In this document: positions 23,174-35,447 of the stretch, piece by piece
Layout of the letters: each line of letters starts with the position of its first letter
Position numbering within the stretch: the first letter of the stretch is position 1
Assembly (NCBI RefSeq): GCF_936925435.1
Contig: NZ_CAKZHQ010000026.1
Location: 20,518-84,517, forward strand
Length of the DNA: 64,000 nt
Source: an uncultured Ramlibacter sp.
GTDB lineage: Bacteria; Pseudomonadota; Gammaproteobacteria; Burkholderiales; Burkholderiaceae_C
Reading direction: 5' to 3'
The notes under the pieces: generated by a model
Databases searched by the model: none
Told to the model about the DNA's origin: nothing
Seen by the model: the letters and a program-made list of their open reading frames with translations, nothing else
Program-made: the position numbers and the translations under genes

Positions 23174-24310
23174 ATGGAACGCGATCAGGCCACAAAATTC
23201 ATCAATGACCTGCTCAAGCTGATGGTCAGCCGCAACGGCAGCGACCTGTTCATCACCGGCGACTTCCCGCCGGCGATGAAGGTCGACGGCAAGGTGACCA
23301 AGGTCTCGCCGCAGCCGCTCAACTCCGGCCACACGCTGGCGCTGGCCCGTTCGATCATGAACGACAAGCAGGCTTCCGAGTTCGAGCGCACCAAGGAGTG
23401 CAACTTCGCGATCTCGCCGCCGGGCATCGGCCGTTTCCGCGTCAACGCCTTTGTGCAGCAGGGCAAGGTCGGCATGGTGATGCGGGTGATTCCGCAGATC
23501 CTTCCCACCATCGATGGCCTGGGTGTTCCCCAGGTGCTCAAGGAAGTGGTGATGTCCAAGCGCGGCCTGACCATCCTGGTGGGCGCCACCGGTTCGGGCA
23601 AGTCGACCACGCTGGCGGCCATGGTCGACTGGCGCAACGAGCAGTCCTACGGCCACATCATCACCATCGAGGACCCGGTGGAGTTCGTCCATCCGCACAA
23701 GAACTGCGTGGTGACGCAGCGCGAGGTGGGGCTGGACACCGACAGCTGGGAAGCGGCGCTCAAGAACACGCTGCGCCAGGCGCCCGACGTCATCCTGATG
23801 GGCGAGATCCGCGACCGCGAGACCATGGAGCACGCCATCGCCTTCGCCGAAACCGGCCACCTGTGCCTGGCCACGCTGCACGCCAACAGTGCCAACCAGG
23901 CGCTGGACCGGGTCATCAACTTCTTCCCTGAAGAGCGCCGGCCGCAGCTGCTAATGGACCTGTCGCTCAACCTCAAGGCCTTCATCTCGCAGCGCTTGGT
24001 GCCCAAGCAGGACGGCAAGGGCCGCGCCGCGGCGGTGGAGATCATGCTCAACACGCCGCTGATCTCCGACCTGATCTTCAAGGGCGAGGTCTCCGAGATC
24101 AAGGAGATCATGAAAAAGAGCCGCAACCTGGGCATGCAGACCTTCGACCAGGCCCTGTTCGATGCCTTCGAAAACAACGTCATCAGCTATGAGGACGCGC
24201 TGCGCAACGCCGACTCGGTCAACGACCTGCGGCTGCAGATCAAACTCAACAGCCAGCGCGCCAAGACCCAGGACCTGGCATCGGGCACCGAGCACCTGGC
24301 CATCGTCTAG
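23174..24310 (+). CDS. pilU: PilT-like accessory retraction ATPase PilU
   Basis: A 378-residue protein, about 30 longer than PilT, as is usual for PilU. Start region MERDQATKFINDLLKLMVSR, Walker A GATGSGKSTT, Walker B VILMGEIRDRETMEHA, His-box GHLCLATLHANSANQALDRVINFF. PilU works with PilT to increase retraction force and needs PilT to act. It ends the operon, 41 bp after the cNMP-binding gene, and is followed by a terminator. Confidence 0.95.
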   Translation: MERDQATKFINDLLKLMVSRNGSDLFITGDFPPAMKVDGKVTKVSPQPLNSGHTLALARSIMNDKQASEFERTKECNFAISPPGIGRFRVNAFVQQGKVGMVMRVIPQILPTIDGLGVPQVLKEVVMSKRGLTILVGATGSGKSTTLAAMVDWRNEQSYGHIITIEDPVEFVHPHKNCVVTQREVGLDTDSWEAALKNTLRQAPDVILMGEIRDRETMEHAIAFAETGHLCLATLHANSANQALDRVINFFPEERRPQLLMDLSLNLKAFISQRLVPKQDGKGRAAAVEIMLNTPLISDLIFKGEVSEIKEIMKKSRNLGMQTFDQALFDAFENNVISYEDALRNADSVNDLRLQIKLNSQRAKTQDLASGTEHLAIV

Positions 24311-24328
24311 CGTCCGCGCTGCGATCCA

Positions 24329-24352
24329 AAGGCCGGGCTTGCCCGGCCTTTT
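24329..24352 (+). terminator. Rho-independent terminator of the pilT-pilU operon
   Basis: AAGGCCGGGC and GCCCGGCCTT form a stem ending in TTTT, 18 bp after the pilU stop. Confidence 0.8.
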
Positions 24353-24395
24353 GCATGGGGCTTCTAGAATCCCTTGATTCAAACAAGGAGCGGTC

Positions 24396-25298
24396 ATGGC
24401 CAGCACGAACCCCAAGACATATGAATCCACTTCCCCGCGCAAGGTCGCCTTCCTCGGCCTGGGCGTGATGGGCTTTCCCATGGCCGGCCACCTGGCGCTG
24501 GCTGGGCACGACGTGACGGTCTACAACCGCAGCGCGGCCAAGTCCGAGGTCTGGAAGCAGGAGTTCAAGGGCGCCTCGGCGGCCACCCCGCGCGAGGCTG
24601 CCGCCGGCTGCGACATCGTGTTCTGCTGCGTCGGCAACGACGAGGACCTGCGCTCGGTGGTGCTGGGCGAGCATGGCGCCTTTGCCGGCATGAAGGCCGG
24701 CGCGGTACTGGTCGACCACACCACGGCCTCGGCCGACGTGGCGCGCGAGCTGGCGGCCGCCGGCAAGCAGCTGGGCCTGCACTTCGTTGACGCGCCGGTC
24801 TCGGGCGGCCAGGGCGGCGCGCAAAACGGCCTGCTGACGGTGATGTGCGGCGGCGATGCCAAGGCCTTCGAAGCGGCCAGGCCGGCGGCCCTGGCCTTTT
24901 CCCGCGCCGTCACCCTGCTGGGCGCCAGCGGCGCCGGCCAGCTGGCCAAGATGGTCAACCAGATCGCCATTGCCGGCCTGGTCCAGGGCCTGTCGGAGGC
25001 CATCGCCTTCGGCCAGAAGGCCGGCCTGGACATGGCCCAGGTGCTGGAAGTGATCGGCAAGGGCGCGGCCCAGAGCTGGCAGATGGACAACCGCGGCAAG
25101 ACCATGATCGAGGGCAAGTTCGACTATGGCTTCGCGGTGGACTGGATGCGCAAGGACCTGGGCCTGTGCCTGGACGAGGCCAAGCGCAACGGCGCGCGCC
25201 TGCCGGTAACGGCCCTGGTGGACCAGTTCTATGCCGATGTGCAGCAGCAGGGCGGCCAGCGCTGGGACACTTCCAGCCTGATCACGCGTTTGAAATAG
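24396..25298 (+). CDS. 3-hydroxyisobutyrate-dehydrogenase-family NAD(P) oxidoreductase
   Basis: A 300-residue protein with AAGGAGCGGTC before the ATG. The Rossmann motif VAFLGLGVMGFPMAGHLALAG, the substrate site DAPVSGGQGGAQNGLLTVMCGG and catalytic Lys in GQLAKMVNQIAIAG define the beta-hydroxyacid dehydrogenase family (3-hydroxyisobutyrate, tartronate semialdehyde or succinate-semialdehyde reductases). The YGFAVDWMRKDLGLCLDEAK region also fits. Exact substrate cannot be assigned. Convergent with dolP, one base between stops. Confidence 0.88.
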   Translation: MASTNPKTYESTSPRKVAFLGLGVMGFPMAGHLALAGHDVTVYNRSAAKSEVWKQEFKGASAATPREAAAGCDIVFCCVGNDEDLRSVVLGEHGAFAGMKAGAVLVDHTTASADVARELAAAGKQLGLHFVDAPVSGGQGGAQNGLLTVMCGGDAKAFEAARPAALAFSRAVTLLGASGAGQLAKMVNQIAIAGLVQGLSEAIAFGQKAGLDMAQVLEVIGKGAAQSWQMDNRGKTMIEGKFDYGFAVDWMRKDLGLCLDEAKRNGARLPVTALVDQFYADVQQQGGQRWDTSSLITRLK

Positions 25299-25299
25299 A

Positions 25300-26979
<1,680 letters not shown>

Positions 26980-27885
26980 TTGAGCGCTTCGTTCGCCTCC
27001 GCCCTGACAGCCGCCCGCGACGCGGCCGGCTCGCAGCATTATCCGCAGGGCGCGCTGTATGTCGTCGCCACGCCCATCGGCAACCTGGCCGACATCAGCC
27101 TGCGCGCCCTGCATGTGCTGGAGATCGTCGACGCCGTGGCCTGCGAGGACACCCGCCACACCCAGCAGCTTCTGCGCGCCTATGGCATCGACCGGCCCAA
27201 CGGCCAACTGATCGCCCTGCACCAGCACAACGAGGCCGAGGCCGCCCAACTGGTGGTGCAGCGCCTGCAGGCCGGCCAGCGTATCGCCTATGCCAGCGAC
27301 GCCGGCACGCCCGCCGTGAGCGACCCCGGCGCGCGCCTGGTGGCTGCTGTGCACGCGGCCGGATTGCGCGTCGTGCCCCTGCCCGGGGCCAGCAGCGTGA
27401 TTGCCGCGCTCAGCGTTGCCGGCGCCGTGGCCGACGACGGCGCCTTCGTCTTCGCCGGCTTCCTGCCGGCCAAGGCCGGCGAGCGCGACGCCGCCGTGCA
27501 GCTGCTGGCGCAGGAGCCGCGCGCCGTGGTGCTGCTGGAAGCGCCGCACCGCATCGAGGCTCTGGCGCGCGCTCTGGCCGTGCTGGGTGAGCGCCCGCTG
27601 ACGGTGGGGCGCGAGCTGACCAAGCAGTTCGAGCAGGTCCAGACCCTGGCCTGCGCCGCCTTTGCCGGCTGGCTGGAGGCTGACCCGCAGCGCAGCCGCG
27701 GCGAGTTCGCCCTGGTGTTGCACCCCTCGGTCCAGGCCGTGCAGGCCGACGACGGCATGCGCGTGCTGGAACTGCTGCTCAAGGAGCTGCCGGTCAAGAG
27801 CGCGGTCAAGCTGGCGGCCGAGATCGCCGGCGGCTCGCGCAACGAGCTTTACGAGGCCGCGCTCAAGCTGAAAAACGGCGGCTGA
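26980..27885 (+). CDS. rsmI: 16S rRNA (cytidine1402-2'-O)-methyltransferase RsmI
   Basis: A 301-residue protein from a TTG start (MSASFASALTAARDAAG); no ATG is available before the conserved GALYVVATPIGNLADISLRAL. Other signatures are CEDTRHTQQLLRAYGI, YASDAGTPAVSDPG, LPGASSVIAALSVAG and the C-terminal RELTKQFEQV. It is an SAM-dependent tetrapyrrole-methylase-fold enzyme that methylates C1402 in the ribosomal P site. Its promoter must lie inside divergent yraN. Unlike in E. coli, no lpoA lies between the divergent start and yraN. Confidence 0.93.
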   Translation: MSASFASALTAARDAAGSQHYPQGALYVVATPIGNLADISLRALHVLEIVDAVACEDTRHTQQLLRAYGIDRPNGQLIALHQHNEAEAAQLVVQRLQAGQRIAYASDAGTPAVSDPGARLVAAVHAAGLRVVPLPGASSVIAALSVAGAVADDGAFVFAGFLPAKAGERDAAVQLLAQEPRAVVLLEAPHRIEALARALAVLGERPLTVGRELTKQFEQVQTLACAAFAGWLEADPQRSRGEFALVLHPSVQAVQADDGMRVLELLLKELPVKSAVKLAAEIAGGSRNELYEAALKLKNGG

Positions 27886-27903
27886 ACGCGCCGCTGGTCC
27901 TGG

Positions 27904-29949
<2,046 letters not shown>

Positions 29950-30045
29950 CCAAAAGGGGGTGTTAGCGGCTGGACTTCAGGCCAGATAGCGGAAAACCAT
30001 GTAAGTCTTTGAATTTAAAGAGCTTTCCCATGAGTGCAGTGTTTC

Positions 30046-30054
30046 TGTGGATAA
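30046..30054 (-). promoter_or_regulatory. Perfect DnaA box (TTATCCACA)
   Basis: TGTGGATAA on the plus strand is an exact complement of the high-affinity DnaA box. Confidence 0.65.
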
Positions 30055-30233
30055 CTTTGTTGATAGATGTCCCTGCAGTGGCCGGCAGGCCGCGGAAATC
30101 AAGGCTTTGACTGAAATGCACGGAAAAACGGCAAAACGGAAAATCGTTATAAATCAATGACTTAGAGCCGCTATCGGATTAATAGCAAAAGCTGTTCGGC
30201 ATCAGATGTTTGCGTGCACCGCAGCAAGCGTTT

Positions 30234-30242
30234 TGTGCATAA
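30234..30242 (-). promoter_or_regulatory. DnaA box variant (TTATGCACA)
   Basis: TGTGCATAA on the plus strand is an exact complement of TTATGCACA, within the TTATNCACA consensus and in the same orientation as the box at 30046. Confidence 0.55.
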
Positions 30243-30273
30243 GTCAAGCGTGCTGGCAAATATTTTGCAAGGG

Positions 30274-30309
30274 CTGCGTCCTAGGGAACTCCCTGATGAC
30301 GCAGTTTTT
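30274..30309 (+). terminator. Hairpin with T-run facing the hemE 3' end
   Basis: CTGCGTC (30274-30280) pairs with GACGCAG (30298-30304), with an inner AGGG/CCCT stem, followed directly by TTTTT. It reads on the plus strand, although both flanking genes are on the minus strand. On the minus strand the same stem lacks a T-run. Confidence 0.55.
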
Positions 30310-30311
30310 GA

Positions 30312-31412
30312 TCAGGTGCTTGGGCCGGCACGCAGGCGGCGCGAATGCGAATGCACCGCGTTCACCAGCACTTCCACGCTTTCCGGCGGCGTGTGCTGGC
30401 TGATGCCATGGCCCAGATTGAAGATCTGGGACGGGCCCGTACCGCTGCCGGTATGGGGCTGGCCAAAGGCGTCCAGCACCCGCACCGCCTCGGCTTCGAT
30501 CTGCGGCGCCGGCGCGAACAGCACGTTGGGGTCGAGGTTGCCCTGCAGCGCCTTGTGGCCGCCCACCAGTTGGCGCGCCTGGCCGAGGTTGACGGTCCAG
30601 TCCAGGCCCAGCACCTCGCAATCGAGTTGCCCCATCTGCTGCAGCCACAGGCCGCCGCCCTTGGTGAAGACGATGCGCGGGATGACAACGCCATCGTGTT
30701 CGCGCTTGAGTTTGGACAGCACCTGGGCGGTGTAGGCCAGGCTGAACTGCTGGAAGGCGCCATCGGCCAGCACGCCGCCCCAGCTGTCGAAAATCATCAC
30801 CGCCTGCGCGCCTGCTTCGATCTGGGCGTTCAGGTAGGTTGCCACCGCATCGGCGTTCACCTGCAGCATGCGGTGCATCAGGTCGGGCCGGCCATACAGC
30901 ATGGACTTGACCAGGCGGTAGTCGTCCGAGCCTGCGCCCTCGACCATGTAGCAGGCCAGGGTCCAGGGGCTGCCGGAAAAACCGATCAAGGGCACGCGGC
31001 CGTTCAAGGCCTTGCGGATCGAAGTGACGGCATCGAACACGTAGCGCAGCTTGTCCATGTCGGGCACGGCCAGGGCGTTGACTGCGGCCTCGTCGCGCAC
31101 CGGCGTGGCAAAGCGCGGGCCCTCGCCCAGGGCGAAGCTCAGACCCAGGCCCATGGCGTCGGGCACGGTCAGGATGTCGGAGAACAGGATGGCGGCGTCC
31201 AGCGGGTAGCGCTCCAGCGGCTGCAGCGTGACCTCGGTGGCGTAGTCGGTGTTGGTGGCCAGGCCCATGAAGCTGCCGGCGCGGGCCCGGGTGGCGCGGT
31301 ACTCGGGCAGGTAGCGGCCGGCCTGGCGCATCAGCCAGATGGGCGTGTGCGGGGTGGACAGGCGCTGGCAGGCGCGCAGGAAGCAGTCGTTCTGGAGAGG
31401 TGCGAAAGGCAT
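30312..31412 (-). CDS. hemE: Uroporphyrinogen III decarboxylase
   Basis: A 366-residue protein. [16 protein letters not shown] near the N terminus carries the substrate-binding arginines; [17 protein letters not shown] contains the catalytic aspartate, and [18 protein letters not shown] and [14 protein letters not shown] are further family signatures. It decarboxylates the four acetate chains of uroporphyrinogen III in haem synthesis. It lies upstream of priA on the same strand and is divergent from the TPR-methyltransferase gene. Confidence 0.97.
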   Translation of the reverse strand: MPFAPLQNDCFLRACQRLSTPHTPIWLMRQAGRYLPEYRATRARAGSFMGLATNTDYATEVTLQPLERYPLDAAILFSDILTVPDAMGLGLSFALGEGPRFATPVRDEAAVNALAVPDMDKLRYVFDAVTSIRKALNGRVPLIGFSGSPWTLACYMVEGAGSDDYRLVKSMLYGRPDLMHRMLQVNADAVATYLNAQIEAGAQAVMIFDSWGGVLADGAFQQFSLAYTAQVLSKLKREHDGVVIPRIVFTKGGGLWLQQMGQLDCEVLGLDWTVNLGQARQLVGGHKALQGNLDPNVLFAPAPQIEAEAVRVLDAFGQPHTGSGTGPSQIFNLGHGISQHTPPESVEVLVNAVHSHSRRLRAGPST

Positions 31413-31419
31413 GCCCCGA

Positions 31420-31446
31420 TTGTCGCCGAGTGCCTGCCCCTATGAT
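31420..31446 (+). promoter_or_regulatory. Possible promoter of the TPR-methyltransferase gene
   Basis: TTGTCG and TATGAT are separated by 15 bp, shorter than ideal, about 90 bp before the start. Confidence 0.35.
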
Positions 31447-31473
31447 CGCGCCACCATTTCCGCAGGGCAGGCA

Positions 31474-31535
31474 GAGCCCCGCTCGGCCGCCCGAAGGGGC
31501 TCGCATCGCAGCCCTTCAGGGCGGAGGTACTTTCT
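31474..31535 (+). repeat. Dispersed leader element supplying a Shine-Dalgarno (copy 1)
   Basis: It contains a GAGCCCC...GGGGCTC inverted repeat and a GCCCT-TC-AGGGC hairpin right before GGAGG, and ends at ATGAG. It aligns base by base with 61541-61593 (CGCT.GGCCG.CC.AAGG, then CA.CGCAGC, then GCGGAGGT and ATGAG). Confidence 0.65.
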
Positions 31536-32630
31536 ATGAGCGCCACTTTCGACCAGGCCAGGGATTTCTTCGTGCAGGGCGTGGCCCACTACCAGGCTGG
31601 CCGCTGGGTCCAGGCCGAGGCCAGTTTCGCCGCCTCGCTGGCCCTGCTGCCCGGGCGGGTCACAACGCTGACCAACCTGGGCGCGACCCGCCTCAAGCTG
31701 GGCCGGCCGCAGGAGGCGCTGGAACTGCTGGACGAGGCCCTGGCGCAGGATCCCCAGGACCTGGAGGCCCTGGGCCACAGCGCCTCGGCCCTGGCCGCCC
31801 TGGACCGCCACCAGGCCGCTTCGGACCGGATGGCCCGCCTGCTGGCCCTGGACGCTTCCTCGGGCAACGCCTGGAGCCTGCAGGGCAGCCTGCTCAAGGA
31901 CCTGGGACGCCATGCGGAAGCGGTTCTGGCCTTCGAGAAGGCGATTGAGCGGGGCGCTGATGCCGAGCTCCATCGCTACTTCCTGGCCTCGCTGCGCGGT
32001 CATGACGCGCCGCCGGCGCCGCCGCTGCACTATGTGCAGAGGCTGTTCGACAGCTATGCCGAGGGCTTCGACCAGCATCTGGTCCAGGTATTGAACTACC
32101 GCGCCCACCAGGTGCTGGTGCAAGGCCTGGCGCAGCTGGGGCGGCGCTTTGCCAGCGCGCTGGACCTGGGCTGCGGCACCGGCCTGTGCGGCCCCCTGGT
32201 GCGGCCGCTGGTGGACCACCTCGAAGGGGTGGACCTGTCGGCCGCCATGCTGGCCCAGGCACAGGCCCTGGGCTGCTACGACCGGGTCACGCAGGACGAT
32301 GTCGGCCATTGCCTGGAAGCCGCGACGCGGCGCTACGACCTGGTGCTGGCGGCCGACGTCTTCATCTACGTCGGCGCGCTCGATGGCGTGTTCGCAGGTG
32401 TGGCGCGCCAGATGGACACGGGCGGCGTGTTCTGTTTTTCAGTCGAGGAAGCGGCACAAGGCGAGGCCATGGCCTTGCGCAGCAGCCTGCGCTATGTGCA
32501 CTCCGAAGGCCTGCTGCGCACGCTGGCGGCGGCCCATGGCTTTGATGTCATTCGCATCGAGCGTCAGCCGATCCGCGAAGACCAGCGCCTGCCCATCCCG
32601 GGCCTGTACGTCTGGCTGCAAAAAGCCTGA
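31536..32630 (+). CDS. TPR-repeat SAM-dependent methyltransferase
   Basis: A 364-residue protein. Residues 1 to about 150 are tetratricopeptide repeats (FVQGVAHYQAGRWVQAEASF, LTNLGATRLKLGRPQEALEL). After FDSYAEGFDQHLV comes a class I methyltransferase domain with motif I ALDLGCGTGLCGPL, the acidic GVDLSAAML and YDLVLAADVFIYVG. The substrate is unknown; similar proteins are annotated only as TPR methyltransferases. The ribosome binding site GGAGG is part of a dispersed element. Confidence 0.87.
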   Translation: MSATFDQARDFFVQGVAHYQAGRWVQAEASFAASLALLPGRVTTLTNLGATRLKLGRPQEALELLDEALAQDPQDLEALGHSASALAALDRHQAASDRMARLLALDASSGNAWSLQGSLLKDLGRHAEAVLAFEKAIERGADAELHRYFLASLRGHDAPPAPPLHYVQRLFDSYAEGFDQHLVQVLNYRAHQVLVQGLAQLGRRFASALDLGCGTGLCGPLVRPLVDHLEGVDLSAAMLAQAQALGCYDRVTQDDVGHCLEAATRRYDLVLAADVFIYVGALDGVFAGVARQMDTGGVFCFSVEEAAQGEAMALRSSLRYVHSEGLLRTLAAAHGFDVIRIERQPIREDQRLPIPGLYVWLQKA

Positions 32631-32645
32631 AGCCGGCGCCGGTGC

Positions 32646-33251
32646 TCAGCTCTTGTACTTGATCGAGCAGCCGTAGGGCCGGGTGGTGGCCGCGCTGATG
32701 GCCTTGCCCGCCAGGCTTTCGCTCAGGCCCTGGCGCACATAGTTGACGGCCTTCTTGATGTCGTCCGGGTTGCTCGACGCAATGGAGTCGATGCCGCCGG
32801 CGTAGACCAGCTGGCCCTGCGGGCTGACGATGTACATGTGGGGCGTGGTGCGCGCGCCGTAGGCCTTGCCGGCCGTGCCGTCCTCGTCCATCAGGGTGCC
32901 GCTGGGTTGCGACTTGCGCTCGCCCATCCAGGCCACCAGCTTGGCGGGCTCCAGGTAGTCGCCGCTGGCTTTCTCGGTGGAGTTGATCGCCAGCCAGACC
33001 ACGCCCTTGTCGGTGGCCTCTTTCTGCGTGGCCGGCATGTTGCCGCTGTCGTAGTGCTTGCGCACATAGGGGCAGCCGGGGTTGGTCCACTCCAGCACCA
33101 CGGTCTTGCCCTTGTAGTCGGACAGCTTGACGGTCTTGCCGCTGGCGTCCTTGAGCGTGAAGTCGGGCGCGCTCTGGCCCACGCTGGGCGCTGCCAGGAC
33201 GGCGCCGGCACAGGCCAGCAGGGAGGCGGCAATCAGGGGACGCAGCAGCAT
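32646..33251 (-). CDS. Exported redoxin/thioredoxin-fold protein
   Basis: A 201-residue protein. A signal peptide ends at VLA-AP, then VGQSAPDFTLKDASGKTVKLSDYKGK marks an AhpC/TSA-type redoxin. The active-site loop reads WTNPGCPYVRKHY, with one cysteine where thioredoxins have two, and a second cysteine lies near the C terminus (YGCSIKYK). Probably a periplasmic peroxiredoxin-like protein. It starts 9 bp after the dsbD stop, so the pair likely works together with DsbD as electron donor. Confidence 0.85.
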   Translation of the reverse strand: MLLRPLIAASLLACAGAVLAAPSVGQSAPDFTLKDASGKTVKLSDYKGKTVVLEWTNPGCPYVRKHYDSGNMPATQKEATDKGVVWLAINSTEKASGDYLEPAKLVAWMGERKSQPSGTLMDEDGTAGKAYGARTTPHMYIVSPQGQLVYAGGIDSIASSNPDDIKKAVNYVRQGLSESLAGKAISAATTRPYGCSIKYKS

Positions 33252-33260
33252 GGCAACTCC

Positions 33261-35405
33261 TTAAAGTTTTGCGATGGCGGAACGCACTTCCTCCACGCCC
33301 AGCACCTCGGACAGCACGGCCGGCGCGCTGCCCTTGTTGTAGACCACATAGACCGGCACGCCATTGCGTCCCAGCTGGCCCAGGGCCGCGGTGATGGCCG
33401 GATCGCGCCGGGTCCAGTCGGCACGCAGCAAGGCTACGTTCTTTGCCTTGAAGTCGGCAAGCACAGCCCCGTTCGCCAGCGTGGTCTTCTTGTTGTACTG
33501 GCAGGTCACGCACCAGGCGGCGGTGAAGTCGACGAAGACCGGCTGGCCGGCGGCCACGAGTTGCTCCACGCGCGCCGGCGTCCAGACCTGCCAGGCATCG
33601 CCGGCGGCCAGCTGTTGTGGGGGCTGGGTGGCGGCGATGCTGGGGCCGACGGCCCAGCCCAGTGCCGCCAGGCAGACCGCGGCCAGGGTGGCCAGCACGC
33701 TGCGGGTGCGGCCGCGCAGGCTCAGGGCCCAGACCAGCATGCTCAGCGCCACCAGCAGGGCCAGCAGGGCGCCGGCGCCATCGATGCCGCTTTGCTGGCC
33801 CAGCACCCAGACCAGCCAGGCCACGGTGGCGAACATCGGAAAAGCCATGAGCTTGCGGAAGATGTCCATCCACGCGCCCGGCCGCGGCAGCAAGCGGGCC
33901 ACGGCCGGCGCCCAGCTGGCCGCCAGATAGGGCAGGGCCATGCCGGCGCCGATGGCGGCGAAGACGAGCAGGGCCTGCGCGGCGGGCAGGGCGATGGCCA
34001 AACCCAGCGAGGCGCCCATGAAGGGCGCGGTGCAGGGCGAGGCGATCGCCACCGCCAGCACGCCTGACAGGAAGGCATTGGCCACGGGGTGGCGCGCTTC
34101 CAGCGAGGCCAGGCCTGAGGGCAGGAAGCTGCCGAACTCGAACAGCCCCGCCAGGTTCAGGCCGATCAGGGTGAACAGCGCCGCCAGCACCGCCACCACC
34201 AGCGGCGACTGCAGCTGGAAGCCCCAGCCCAATTGCTCGCCGGCGGCGCGCAGCGCCAGCATCAGCGCGCCCAGGGCCAGGAAGGAGGCAAGCACACCGG
34301 CGCTGTAAGCCAAGCCGGCGATGCGGTGGCCACGCCGGTCATCGGCATGGCGGCTGAACCCCACCACCTTGATGGCCAGCACCGGGAACACGCAGGGCAT
34401 GAGGTTGAGCAGCAGGCCGCCCAGCAGCGCGCCCAGCAGGGCCGCGGCCAGCGTCAGCGAGGGCGTGGAGGGCTGCGACGCCGCGTTGCTGCGCAGGGCC
34501 GCGTCCAGGGCGGGCGGCACGGCGGCCACTGCCACGGCCGCCGGCCAGGCACCCAGCACCTTGAGCTCGGCGCGCCAGCCCTGGCGATCGGCGGCCAGCA
34601 CCACCGGCAGCACGGCGGGGCTGTTGCTGCGCTGGGCCGACAGCGGCACGCGGGCGCGCCACTCGCTGCCCTTCCATTCCTGGGTCCACTGGGCGCCGGT
34701 CTCGATCACCTCCGGCGTCTCCGGAAAGAAGTCCAGCGTCTTGCCGCGCAGCGCCAGCGGCAGGCCTTGCACGCTCAAGGCCAGGGCGTTGCCGTCGATG
34801 CGCACATGGCTCTCGGGGATGACGCCGGTGGCCGGCAGCAAGGGCCGGGGCTGGGCAGCGGAGGCCGTGGCAAAGGCCTGGCCGTTGAGCGCGGTCGTGC
34901 TGCGCGCCGGGATCTTCAGTGTGAAGCTGCCTTCCTCGGGAATGCACTCCTTCTTGCAGACCAGCCAGCTGGCCTTGAGTTTGACCTCCAGGTCGGCGGC
35001 CAGCAGCGAGGGCTTGAACGCCGGCGTGATGGTCAGTGGCACGGGCAGCAGCACCGTGCCTTCGTAGCCGTAGTTGGCCAGCGTGCCGATGGGGATTTTT
35101 TTTGGCAGGGGCCAGGCGATGTCGCCGGCCTCCACGCCGGGCGGCAGGGTCCATTCCAGCACCGTCGGCAGGCCCGAGTCGCCGGAGTTCTTCCAGTAGG
35201 TGTGCCACTCGCTCTGGTGGGCCAGTTGCAGGCCGACCCAGACCTGGCGGCCCGGCGCCACGCCCTGCGGGGCATGGGCCATCAGTTCGGCCCGCACGCG
35301 CTCGGTCTGCACCACGGTTTGGGAGGTATTCTGGGCTGCAGCCCCCGTCAACAGGGCTTGAGACGCTAGCAAAAGGCTAGCAAACAGGAGGCGGGTGCGG
35401 ATCAT
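33261..35405 (-). CDS. DsbD-like thiol:disulfide interchange protein (ScsB/DsbD family)
   Basis: A 714-residue protein (716 from the ATG two codons upstream). A signal peptide is followed by a periplasmic N-terminal domain with WLVCKKECIPEEG, a membrane core with the redox cysteines in LNLMPCVFPVLAIKVVGF and IASPCTAPFMGASLG, and a C-terminal thioredoxin domain with FTAAWCVTCQYNKKT. It carries cytosolic electrons across the inner membrane to periplasmic thiols, presumably including the redoxin encoded next. No ribosome binding site is evident. Most of the signal peptide is encoded by a dispersed repeat shared with putA. Confidence 0.92.
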   Translation of the reverse strand: MIRTRLLFASLLLASQALLTGAAAQNTSQTVVQTERVRAELMAHAPQGVAPGRQVWVGLQLAHQSEWHTYWKNSGDSGLPTVLEWTLPPGVEAGDIAWPLPKKIPIGTLANYGYEGTVLLPVPLTITPAFKPSLLAADLEVKLKASWLVCKKECIPEEGSFTLKIPARSTTALNGQAFATASAAQPRPLLPATGVIPESHVRIDGNALALSVQGLPLALRGKTLDFFPETPEVIETGAQWTQEWKGSEWRARVPLSAQRSNSPAVLPVVLAADRQGWRAELKVLGAWPAAVAVAAVPPALDAALRSNAASQPSTPSLTLAAALLGALLGGLLLNLMPCVFPVLAIKVVGFSRHADDRRGHRIAGLAYSAGVLASFLALGALMLALRAAGEQLGWGFQLQSPLVVAVLAALFTLIGLNLAGLFEFGSFLPSGLASLEARHPVANAFLSGVLAVAIASPCTAPFMGASLGLAIALPAAQALLVFAAIGAGMALPYLAASWAPAVARLLPRPGAWMDIFRKLMAFPMFATVAWLVWVLGQQSGIDGAGALLALLVALSMLVWALSLRGRTRSVLATLAAVCLAALGWAVGPSIAATQPPQQLAAGDAWQVWTPARVEQLVAAGQPVFVDFTAAWCVTCQYNKKTTLANGAVLADFKAKNVALLRADWTRRDPAITAALGQLGRNGVPVYVVYNKGSAPAVLSEVLGVEEVRSAIAKL
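35334..35381 (-). repeat. Dispersed palindromic repeat forming the dsbD signal peptide
   Basis: The minus strand starts with GCTAGCCTTTTGCTAGC and continues with TCTCAAGCCC, TTGACGGG and GCTGCAGCC. It is collinear with the putA copy (17301-17347), and both are translated in the same frame: ASQALLTGAAA here, ASQVHLTGATA in PutA. Confidence 0.75.
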
Positions 35406-35447
35406 GACCATGGTGGGAGGCTCAGCCGTGGGCGAAGTTCCGCCGGC

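Larger units (their letters stand above)
29950..30311. other. AT-rich intergenic region between hemE and priA with DnaA boxes
   Basis: This 362-bp stretch has no convincing gene and is clearly richer in A/T than the rest of the window. It contains two matches to the DnaA-box consensus TTATNCACA on the minus strand, a GCTAT-N7-ATAGC palindrome (30170-30186) of the repeat type also seen in putA, and a hairpin followed by a T-run on the plus strand. It could be a replication-initiator binding region, a DnaA-titration or regulatory site, or simply the priA leader. Confidence 0.55.

Noticed and set aside
30107..30153. TTGACT and TATAAA as a plus-strand promoter in the hemE-priA gap
   Set aside because: The spacer is 35 bp, incompatible with a normal promoter.
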